A stretch of DNA of 64,000 nt from Pontibacter flavimaris (GTDB lineage: Bacteria > Bacteroidota > Bacteroidia > Cytophagales > Hymenobacteraceae): the NCBI RefSeq assembly GCF_001907195.1, contig NZ_LVWA01000012.1, positions 1-64,000 of the forward strand, read 5' to 3'. Of this stretch, positions 57,401-63,383 are shown in pieces. The translations under genes and the position numbers were made by a program. The stretch's first letter is position 1; every line of letters begins with the position of its first letter. The notes beneath the pieces were generated by a model. The model ran no database searches. It was not told where the DNA came from and saw nothing but the letters and a program-made list of their open reading frames with translations.

Positions 57401-57703
57401 GCCGACATCATTGCCTTTATCCGGACGCTGGCCATTGGCAGCGCACTGGAAAGCCGCGAAGAACGCATTAAGCGTGCCGTAAGCAAGGTACGGACCATGC
57501 GCAACTGGAACAAAACACAGCTCAACTGGATCAGCCGCTTCGAGAGCCAACTGCTGGCCGAAACAGTGCTGCAGGTAGAGGACCTGAACAAGGAGCCGTT
57601 CAAAGACTCCGGCGGGTTCCAGAAGCTCGACAAGATATTTGAAAGCCAACTGACAGAAGTGATCAATACCATAAACGATAATCTATACATCCAAACGGCT
57701 TAA
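54458..57703 (+). CDS. hsdR: Type I restriction enzyme R subunit
   Basis: This is a 1081-residue motor and nuclease subunit. An N-terminal DUF4145-like helical domain (about residues 1-125) is followed by a coiled coil. The PD-(D/E)xK nuclease comes next, with Asp in WADYALFVGLE and the EAKK motif near residue 262. The helicase has Walker A MATGTGKTRT (about 402-410), DEAHR (about 509), TATPAL, and VTVDLLTTGIDVPAICNIV. The DUF4145 cap is common in this HsdR subtype. It is followed by hsdM after a repeat-filled gap, in the order R-M-S. Confidence 0.93.
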   Translation: MTPSNFSFLEAEYPILFNIGQSAEYHLHTDPTASLMKLRLFAERLTVKLFEEHALEFPEENTQHQRLKLLAYEQVLPYNIKDILHHIRKSGNTASHTGESESGEAKHSLLLAFKLAKWFYETYGSLHTDISAVKFQVPANLDARHALKLLEEDYKELEERFSKLLAERNTQGLPEEKQQAIKQRSEKAASKLEMSEAETRQLIDEQLRKAGWEADTPALNFKKHKTLPQPNRNIAIAEWPAGPKWADYALFVGLELYAIVEAKKYAQDISTNLGQSKVYAELIEAKHEAKLLGRWGKYKVPFLFSTNGRPYLEQIKTKSGIWFLDVRQETNNSKPLQGWYSPEGLVNLRERDIAAANEKLLTTSLDFLMSKSGLGLREYQIKAIQAVEQKLIQQPEERRALIAMATGTGKTRTVIGLCYHLIQTNRFNRILFLVDRTLLGTQALNSFKDNKIVDLNTFADVYEVKELKDMVPGIDTRLHFATVQGMVKRLFYNESEEKLPSVDQYDCIIIDEAHRGYLLDKQLDEEDLNFKDQFDYISKYRMVLDYFDAYAVGLTATPALHTKEIFGTAVYTYSYREAVIDGFLIDHDPPYLIKTKLNEEGINWKKGEKPKAYDKESNSILELEELDDELNIDVAGFNKLVLNENFNRTVVQQLVKELDPNSDEKTLIFAATDNHADTVVAMLKEEFNKAGIELPDNAIEKITGNSYNPAEQVKKYKNEKYPNIAVTVDLLTTGIDVPAICNIVFLRKVKSRILYEQMLGRATRRCDDIQKETFRIFDAVRLYETLQDYTQMKPVVADPKVSFEQLAEELHHIDTNERAKKQLEQIVAKLQRKKHKMNEHHEAQFKYKSGGTEIDELIMQLLDEPVQQGIQQVVQLSGLWKFLDELKPAPAVQYVSEHEDAYLTTEKGYGKGQKPEDYLESFSKFIKEKQNEIAALNIICTNPKALNRESLKNLYLELGLKGFDDKSLKEAWKEVKNQDIAADIIAFIRTLAIGSALESREERIKRAVSKVRTMRNWNKTQLNWISRFESQLLAETVLQVEDLNKEPFKDSGGFQKLDKIFESQLTEVINTINDNLYIQTA

Positions 57704-57940
57704 CACCTCCCCCGGCCCCCTCCTAAAAACAGGAGAGGGTATGAAACAAAGTCCCCCTTTGAAGGGGGTGAAGGGGGATGACAAGACGTTTGAACTGGCA
57801 GAAGCTTTAGCTACTGAAGTATCATGAAGTGTAAAATGCTGTTGGGGATGTACCTCGCAGGTGTAAATCATCCCCCTACCCCCTTGAAAGGGGGACTTTA
57901 ACAACGATTAACTTTTTAACTTTTTAACTTCCCAACTTAA
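57704..57940. repeat. C-rich repeats between hsdR and hsdM
   Basis: At least three C-rich units with complementary G-rich halves (CCCCCTCC..., GAAGGGGG, CCCCCTTTGAAGGGGG) fill the 237-bp gap; no gene is present. Confidence 0.6.
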
Positions 57941-59401
57941 ATGAGTGCCGAAGAAATTGCGAATAAACTCTGGAACCTGTGTAATGTGTTGCGCGACGAC
58001 GGAGTTACTTACCACCAGTACCTGAACGAACTAACCTATATCCTTTTCCTGCGCCTATCGGAGGTAAAAGACTTTGAGGAAGCCATACCCGAAGAATACC
58101 GCTGGGGCAAACTCAAAAGTATAACCGATAACAAAGACCTGTTCGATACTTACCGCGAGCTGCTGGCTACCATCAGCACCAAGTCTGATAACGCGGCCGT
58201 GAAGGAGATCTATACCAACGCCTCCACTACCCTGCGCAAGCCTGTGAACCTGAAAACGCTGGTGACAAGTATAGACGCCATCGATTGGTACGACGATGTG
58301 GAGCAGGACAAGATCGCTACCATTTACGAGGAGCTGCTGGAGCGCAACGCCGGCGAAAAGAAAAGCGGTGCCGGCCAGTACTTTACCCCTCGCCCGCTCA
58401 TTAACGTGATGGTGGAGCTGATGGCCCCGAAGCTGAAAGAGCGCTGGAATGACCCTGCTGCCGGAACCTTCGGCTTTATGATCGCTGCCGACCAATATTT
58501 GCGCGACAAAACCAACAATTACTTTACACTGAACTCCGAAGACCGCAGGTTTCAGGTAGAAGATGCCTTTAGCGGCTGCGAGTTGGTGCAGGATGCCCAC
58601 CGCCTAGCCCTGATGAACGCCAAGCTGCACGGCCTGGAGAGCCGCATCGAGATGGGCGACACGCTCTCGGAGCTGGGCAAGGACTTTAAAAATTTTGACG
58701 GCGTGCTGGCCAACCCGCCTTTCGGCACGAAACAGGGCGGCGAAAACCCCACGCGCGACGACCTGGTATACCTCTCGCGCAACAAGCAGCTGAACTTTTT
58801 GCAGCACATTTACCGCTCGCTTAAAAAGGATGGCAAGGCACGGGCTGCCGTGGTGCTGCCCGACAACGTGCTGTTTGAAGACGGCGACGGCCGCAAGATA
58901 CGCCGCGACCTGATGGACAAGTGCAACCTGCACACCATCCTGCGCCTTCCAACCGGTATATTTTATGCCGCCGGCGTAAAAACCAACGTGCTGTTTTTTG
59001 AGCGCGGGAAAACAGAAACCGGCAACACCGACCAGGTATGGCTATACGACATGCGCACCAACGCCCCCAGCTACGGCAAGCGCACGCCCTTTACCCGCAA
59101 CGCCTTCGCCGATTTTGTGAAAGCCTATACCGGCGGCCTTGCCCTAGACGAGCTGAAGGAAAGCTATGACGGAAGTATAGACCATGCCCGCCGCGCCCAG
59201 GTGCAGGACGAGCGCTGGAGCTGCCTCAGCCGCGAAGAGATTGCCAAAAAGAACGACTCGCTGGACCTCGGCCTGATTGCCGACGCCAACTACAGCAGCA
59301 GCGCCCACACCGAAGAGCCGATAGACCTCGCCCGCCAGGCCGCTGACGAGCTAAAAGCCATACAAACAGAGTTGAACCAGATAATTGAACTGTTGGGATA
59401 A
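57941..59401 (+). CDS. hsdM: Type I restriction enzyme M subunit (N6-adenine methylase)
   Basis: This is a 486-residue methyltransferase. The N-terminal HsdM helical domain (IANKLWNLCNVLRDDGVTYH) precedes the Rossmann methylase. Motif I-like NDPAAGTFGFM lies near residue 170, and the catalytic NPPF near residue 257 in GVLANPPFGTKQGGENPTR. ARAAVVLPDNVLFEDG is another conserved block. It methylates the recognition site chosen by HsdS. Its stop overlaps the hsdS start by one base (TAATG). Confidence 0.95.
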   Translation: MSAEEIANKLWNLCNVLRDDGVTYHQYLNELTYILFLRLSEVKDFEEAIPEEYRWGKLKSITDNKDLFDTYRELLATISTKSDNAAVKEIYTNASTTLRKPVNLKTLVTSIDAIDWYDDVEQDKIATIYEELLERNAGEKKSGAGQYFTPRPLINVMVELMAPKLKERWNDPAAGTFGFMIAADQYLRDKTNNYFTLNSEDRRFQVEDAFSGCELVQDAHRLALMNAKLHGLESRIEMGDTLSELGKDFKNFDGVLANPPFGTKQGGENPTRDDLVYLSRNKQLNFLQHIYRSLKKDGKARAAVVLPDNVLFEDGDGRKIRRDLMDKCNLHTILRLPTGIFYAAGVKTNVLFFERGKTETGNTDQVWLYDMRTNAPSYGKRTPFTRNAFADFVKAYTGGLALDELKESYDGSIDHARRAQVQDERWSCLSREEIAKKNDSLDLGLIADANYSSSAHTEEPIDLARQAADELKAIQTELNQIIELLG

Positions 59402-60168
59402 TGGAGAGAGAATTACCAGAGGGTTGGGAAGTAGTTAATTTACCAGAGGTGGTTTATTTTCAAGAAGGGCCGGGTTTGCGTAAATTTCAATACCGCGATA
59501 GTGGCATTCCCTTCTTGAATATCAGAACCTTATCTAATGAAAGAGTAGATACTTCTTTATGTGGATTTCTTGATCAGGATGAAGTAGATCAGAAATACCA
59601 ACATTTTTTGTTGAATGAAGGTGATATTATTTGTTCAACATCAGGAACAATTGGCAAAACTGCGATTATTCAAGAAGTGGATTTGCCTCTAATGCTGAAT
59701 ACAAGTATAGTAAGATTCAGAAGCTTACAAGATGATGTAGTAACAAGACAATTTGTATACTACTTCTTGAAATCTGATTGGTTCCATGAACAAGCTGATG
59801 AATACAGCACCGGTACTGCACAAAGAAATATTGGGCCATCGCATTTACAAAGATTTGCATTCCCCCTCCCACCCCTTGCCGAGCAAAAGCGCATAGTAGC
59901 CAAACTGGATGAAGCCTTTCAGCACCTCGATACTCTGAAAGCGAAGCTGGAGCGTATACCGGAGCTTCTTAAAAACTTCCGCAGAGCAGTAATGATAGAC
60001 AAGCTGCCGCAAGCCATACTTGCCAAAGCCTTCCGCGGCGAGCTGGTGCCACAAGATCACAACGATGAGCCCGCCAGCGTGTTGCTGGAAAAGATAAAAG
60101 CCGCCAAAGCCGCCGCAGCCAAAGGCAAAAAAACCAAAGGCGGTAAGCAGGCCGAGCTGGTGCTGTAG
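59401..60168 (+). CDS. hsdS: Type I restriction enzyme S subunit, half-length with one TRD
   Basis: This 255-residue specificity subunit is only about half the usual 400-450. It starts with the standard ELPEGWEVVNL, has one target-recognition domain (about residues 10-155) and one conserved coiled coil (LPPLAEQKRIVAKLDEAFQHLDTLKAKLERIPE in pieces). It ends with the C-terminal signature AKAFRGELVPQDHNDEPAS. The second TRD is missing, so two copies would have to pair, giving a symmetric site. The TRD stretch (59401 to about 59860) is clearly more AT-rich than the rest of the operon, as expected for exchanged TRDs. Confidence 0.9.
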   Translation: MERELPEGWEVVNLPEVVYFQEGPGLRKFQYRDSGIPFLNIRTLSNERVDTSLCGFLDQDEVDQKYQHFLLNEGDIICSTSGTIGKTAIIQEVDLPLMLNTSIVRFRSLQDDVVTRQFVYYFLKSDWFHEQADEYSTGTAQRNIGPSHLQRFAFPLPPLAEQKRIVAKLDEAFQHLDTLKAKLERIPELLKNFRRAVMIDKLPQAILAKAFRGELVPQDHNDEPASVLLEKIKAAKAAAAKGKKTKGGKQAELVL

Positions 60169-60541
60169 CCAGGTATAAAGTATAAGCAAAGTATAAACCT
60201 GCCCCTCCAGAGAGGTAGGGGGATGATAATTGCGTACTGCAAGATCTCTCCCGCTGCTGTTCCGGATTTGCAATCCGGAACCCGAGTAATGGCGGATTTG
60301 TAATCCGGCTGCCTGCCAGTAGCTACTTCCTTCTTTTGCGGATTACAAATCCGCGGCTAGTATACTTTCGGATTGCAAATCCGAAAGAGCAGAATACCCT
60401 GAGAAATTCTGTCACTTCTCCGGCGAGCCGTCTAACGGAGAAACCAGCGTGAAGCGCCCCATCCTGAGAAAGAACTGGAAGAAGGCGCAGGAACTGGTAT
60501 AACAAAAGGTACTCCCTCCGAAAATAACCTATTTATTAAGT
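60169..60541. other. Repeat-rich gap after hsdS
   Basis: Two AAGTATA words at about 60175-60193, a C-rich unit, four CGGATT-type palindromes (60262-60385) and one AGTATACTT at 60358. No gene is called; a 60-codon minus-strand frame here is not convincing. Confidence 0.6.
60262..60390. repeat. Cluster of four CGGATT...AATCCG palindromes
   Basis: The units are CCGGATTTGCAATCCGG, GCGGATTTGTAATCCGG, GCGGATTACAAATCCGC and TTCGGATTGCAAATCCGAA, spaced by unrelated bases. Each can form a hairpin. Two are in one orientation and two in the other. Confidence 0.75.
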
Positions 60542-60793
60542 ATGAGCGCAGAAAACAAACTCCCCTACCCGTCCAAATTCCGCATGGGCGAAGAAGTAAC
60601 CGTAAAAGGATCGTATACAGAAGAAGGAAAAAAATTTACTTTCGGAGCCCTGGGCGTAGTACGGAAAATAAAACACACGCCAAAAAGGGGCTGGCGCTTT
60701 GTGGTAGAGCTGCACGACGGAGAACTGAAATGGTTTTACCAGAAATCAGTACAGAAGTATAAGCCGAAGTTTGTGATCAGTTCTGTACTTTAG
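60542..60793 (+). CDS. Small conserved hypothetical protein, SH3-like beta fold
   Basis: This 83-residue basic protein has alternating short strands (FRMGEEVTVKG, FTFGALGVVRKIKH, WRFVVELHDGELKWFYQ), a pattern typical of small SH3-like barrels. No signal or catalytic motif is seen. The gene comes after the restriction operon but is separated by repeats, so it is probably independent. The family is not recognised. Confidence 0.6.
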   Translation: MSAENKLPYPSKFRMGEEVTVKGSYTEEGKKFTFGALGVVRKIKHTPKRGWRFVVELHDGELKWFYQKSVQKYKPKFVISSVL

Positions 60794-60828
60794 CGGCCGT
60801 TTTATACTTTGTTTAGCATATATCCTTT

Positions 60829-61158
60829 ATGTCCCAACTACCCCACTACACCCCCATCGCCAGCAGGGCTTTTAACGATTACCTGGACAACCAGATAGAC
60901 CTGGACGACCTGATTGCCCGTCTGCGGGAGATAGAACTGCAGGTGATGCATGACGACACAGAGGAAGAAGACGAGGAAGAACCAGCGGAAACGGGTAAAG
61001 TGCTGTGGTTTCGCTTCTTCAGCGGAGACCCGTTCCAGACCACCATCCGCGACATCGAAAACGACCTGCGCGACCCGGCCCACCCTAACTCCCGCATTCT
61101 GTTGCAGGGCATCGCGCTGGGCCTGGAGGCCGAAGAGCTGGAGGTGCATTACGCGTAG
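60829..61158 (+). CDS. Small acidic hypothetical protein
   Basis: This 109-residue protein is strongly acidic, with DDTEEEDEEEPAE at about residues 41-53. A helical start (FNDYLDNQIDLDDLIARLREIELQ) and a C-terminal half with VLWFRFFSGDPFQTTIRDIENDL surround the acidic stretch. No known domain is recognised. It follows the SH3-like gene by 35 bp in the same direction, with TATACTTT in the gap, and may share its transcript. Confidence 0.6.
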   Translation: MSQLPHYTPIASRAFNDYLDNQIDLDDLIARLREIELQVMHDDTEEEDEEEPAETGKVLWFRFFSGDPFQTTIRDIENDLRDPAHPNSRILLQGIALGLEAEELEVHYA

Positions 61159-61230
61159 CCGGGTTATGGGGCAGGCGGCAATATTTTTTCTTTAAAAGCA
61201 CGAAAACAGGCAACGCATCCGAAAATAACG

Positions 61231-61238
61231 TACCTTTA
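61231..61238 (+). promoter_or_regulatory. Probable -7 promoter element
   Basis: TACCTTTA matches TAnnTTTG except for the last base, 32 bases before the ATG of the Lys-rich small protein. Confidence 0.4.
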
Positions 61239-61262
61239 GCTAAACCTCAAAACCCTGAAACC

Positions 61263-61370
61263 ATGGCAAAATCTAAAGACGCGAAAAAGGACGTAAAGAA
61301 GAAGCCGGCTAAAACCGAAAAGGAAAAGAAGGCCGCTAAACTGGAAAAGAAAAAGAACAGCTACGACTAA
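61263..61370 (+). CDS. 35-residue lysine-rich small protein
   Basis: It starts MAKSKDAKKDVKKKPAKTEK and ends KKKNSYD; about 16 of 35 residues are lysine. Its own probable promoter (61231) and a very strong terminator (61412) enclose it, which supports a real gene. Similar short Lys-rich proteins occur in Bacteroidota; a nucleic-acid-binding role is possible but not shown. Confidence 0.6.
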   Translation: MAKSKDAKKDVKKKPAKTEKEKKAAKLEKKKNSYD

Positions 61371-61411
61371 GGAGCCACTGGCGCTATCCGACAAAAGTAT
61401 AGCACAGGTAT

Positions 61412-61453
61412 AAACGGAGCAGCAGCAAAAGATCATTTGCTGCTGCTCCGTTT
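61412..61453 (+). terminator. Very strong rho-independent terminator
   Basis: An 18-bp perfect stem: AAACGGAGCAGCAGCAAA (61412-61429) pairs with TTTGCTGCTGCTCCGTTT (61436-61453), loop of 6 bases, followed by more T residues. Confidence 0.92.
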
Positions 61454-61634
61454 TTTGTAGCTGCCGGAGTGTGCACATACCTCTGCGCTATGTATAATTT
61501 ATACTTGACTTGCTGCCCCTCTGCGGGCCTCTAGCTATGTGCTTTGCTTGTGGTGCCTGGTCCAACCACCCCTGCTTTTCCCCCTCCCCAACCCTCTCCT
61601 AAGAACAGGGGAGGGAGTTCTGCAGTACCGAATC

Positions 61635-61680
61635 CAACCACCCCTACCCCTCCTTGTCCAAGGAGGGGTAGGGGTGGTTG
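61635..61680. repeat. 46-bp near-perfect C-rich palindrome
   Basis: Arms 61635-61656 and 61659-61680 are exact reverse complements (22 bp) around two bases. It is the most perfect member of the C-rich family. Confidence 0.85.
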
Positions 61681-61721
61681 CTGCTTCAAAAATATAAGTT
61701 GCATAGTTGAGGCTATCGCGC

Positions 61722-61741
61722 GGACAGGTCGCGACCTGTCC
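61722..61741. repeat. Perfect 20-bp palindrome, copy 2
   Basis: Identical to the palindrome at 49418-49437, with similar flanks on both sides. Confidence 0.8.
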
Positions 61742-61798
61742 CTACAAAGTATAAAGCCGCTCCTACTTAGAAGAATTATACTTGTTGCTATTCTTTTT

Positions 61799-61868
61799 TG
61801 TCATCAAGAGCAGCGCGAGAAATCTATCGGGAATTCTATAGAGATCTCTCATTTCATTCGAGATGACA
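61799..61868. repeat. TGTCAT...ATGACA inverted-repeat element, copy 2
   Basis: 70 bp; same ends and same inner GAATTCTA as the unit at 38749-38819, with AAATCT and AGATCTCTC arms. Confidence 0.7.
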
Positions 61869-61876
61869 AAAGGCAG

Positions 61877-62113
61877 TGGCTATCGAAACTGATCCCAGCC
61901 TTTGGGTTGAGCGCCTTGTGAGATTCCGGTGCCCGTAAGGGCATTGCGACGTCAGGAGCAAAGGAAGGGAACACAGCGCGATGCCCGAAGGCGAGCCCTC
62001 TCGGGCTTGAGAGCACCAAAGTATGAAATGCAACTATGGGCTTGTGGGAACTAGAGGATGAACGGCAGCTAGCAAGTATAGCTTGTATCTAGTGGAAGGA
62101 AGCAGCGGCTATT
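61877..62113. repeat. About 240-bp dispersed structured element, copy C
   Basis: Same block order as copies A and B. It contains TGCCC-GTAA-GGGCA (a stem with a GNRA-type loop) and AGCCC-TCTC-GGGCT. Confidence 0.75.
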
Positions 62114-62320
62114 AGAGGCACAAGCGGACGCTTGCGCCAGGAAAAGTAGAAAGTATAGCCAAGGCAAGTATGGCTTTTCAAGCCAGTCAAGTCAGAGACT
62201 TGACACCACCCGTAGGACACAAGTCTGTAGACTTGCGCCAGAAAGATTAGGTATAAAGTATAGCTTCAAGTATAGAAGTATAGCCTACGTATAAAGGCAC
62301 ATGTTGCAAGCCCGAGTTAG
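62114..62320. repeat. Variable-stem palindromes of island 3
   Basis: GGCACAAGCGG-ACGCTTGCGCCAG near 62116, AAGTC-AGA-GACTTG near 62189, GGACACAAGTC-TGTAGACTTGCGCCAG near 62215, and a degenerate GGCACATGTTGC unit near 62297, with AAGTATA words between them. Confidence 0.7.
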
Positions 62321-62325
62321 AAAGG

Positions 62326-63222
62326 TTACCGGTGCTGCTCATACTTGTTGGCAGGCAGCACCTCCTCCAGTTGCCGCACTTCCGCCTGGTCCAACGGTTC
62401 GGCGCTGGCAGCATGCAGGGCCTCTTCCAGCTGCTGCTTCGTCCGGATACCCATTACGGCAGAGGTAACCGCAGGGTGATGCAACGTAAACCGGACAGCC
62501 GTTTCAGAAGCCTTTCTGGAAGCTCCGGCTACTTCTGTCACAGCCTTGGCCGCTTGCTGCACTTCCTCCAAAGTATAATTCAGGTAAGATTTGGCAGGTT
62601 TACCGGCCAGCAACCCCTGCGCCAGGCTGCCCCGTGCCAGCACACCAATATTGTTTTGTTGCAGCAGTTCCAGCACCTTCTCCTCGGCACGGCGGTCCAG
62701 CAGGCTGTACTGTAGCATCACGCTGGCAATATTGGAGCGGCGCACATACTCCTGTATCACGTTGGGCCGGATGGATGAGATGCCGTAGTGCCGGATCTTG
62801 CCCTGCTGCTTGAGTTGCTCAAAGGCCTCGATAGTCTCATCTATCGGGTCATCAATCGTGCCGCCGTGCAGCTGGTAGAGGTCGATGTAGTCGGTTTGCA
62901 GCCGTTTCAGGCTCTGCTCCACCGCCTGAAGGATGTAGGTTTTGGAGGGGTTCCAGTCCCAGCCACTGCCATCGGGGCGCCACTGGTTGCCTACCTTCGT
63001 GCCGATGATCACCTTGTCGCGCATACCTTTAAAGGCCCTGCCCACCGTCTCCTCGTTCTTCCCCTTGTCGTACAGGTCGGCGGTATCAAAGTAAGTAATG
63101 CCCTTGTCCAGCGCCTGGTGCAGCAGTTTTATACTTTCGTTTTCATCGCCCTGCAGCGACATGCAGCCAAAACTTACTTCGCTTATACTTAAGTCTGATT
63201 TTCCGAGCTGTTTATACTTCAT
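62326..63222 (-). CDS. Aldo/keto reductase
   Basis: This 298-residue TIM-barrel oxidoreductase uses NADPH. The catalytic tetrad is visible: D and Y in YFDTADLYDKG, K in VIIGTKVG and H in LYQLHGGT. Cofactor-binding segments near the end (ARGSLAQGLLAG, VMGIRTKQQLEE) are in place. The physiological substrate is unknown. Codons 2-4 of the gene (Lys-Tyr-Lys) form an AAGTATA word right behind the ATG. Confidence 0.9.
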   Translation of the reverse strand: MKYKQLGKSDLSISEVSFGCMSLQGDENESIKLLHQALDKGITYFDTADLYDKGKNEETVGRAFKGMRDKVIIGTKVGNQWRPDGSGWDWNPSKTYILQAVEQSLKRLQTDYIDLYQLHGGTIDDPIDETIEAFEQLKQQGKIRHYGISSIRPNVIQEYVRRSNIASVMLQYSLLDRRAEEKVLELLQQNNIGVLARGSLAQGLLAGKPAKSYLNYTLEEVQQAAKAVTEVAGASRKASETAVRFTLHHPAVTSAVMGIRTKQQLEEALHAASAEPLDQAEVRQLEEVLPANKYEQHR

Positions 63223-63331
63223 ACTTCAGGTTTGTTAGTTCACTAAAGTATAAATAACCATAGAAAGTATAAATGGTTGCTGCTTTGGGGCTGCAGCGAT
63301 ACCCGTCACTGTACGCAAAGGCCGGAAACAA

Positions 63332-63361
63332 GAAAGACGCCATGATCCTGCGGCGTCTTTC
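63332..63361 (-). terminator. Terminator after the SpoVR-like gene
   Basis: GAAAGACGCC (63332-63341) pairs with GGCGTCTTTC (63352-63361), just downstream of the SpoVR stop on the minus strand. Confidence 0.75.
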
Positions 63362-63383
63362 AAACCTGTAGGTGCCTTTGTCA

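Larger units (their letters stand above)
61371..62325. other. Repeat island 3
   Basis: About 950 bp without a gene: terminator, C-rich units (61580-61617 and the near-perfect 61635-61680), 20-bp palindrome copy 2 (61722-61741), TGTCAT element copy 2 (61799-61868), 240-bp element copy C (61877-62113) and variable-stem palindromes (62114-62320). About ten AAGTATA words are spread through it. Confidence 0.7.

Noticed and set aside
38471..62325. CRISPR array as an explanation for the repeated short palindromes
   Set aside because: Units are not regularly spaced, spacers are not of constant length, and no cas genes are present.
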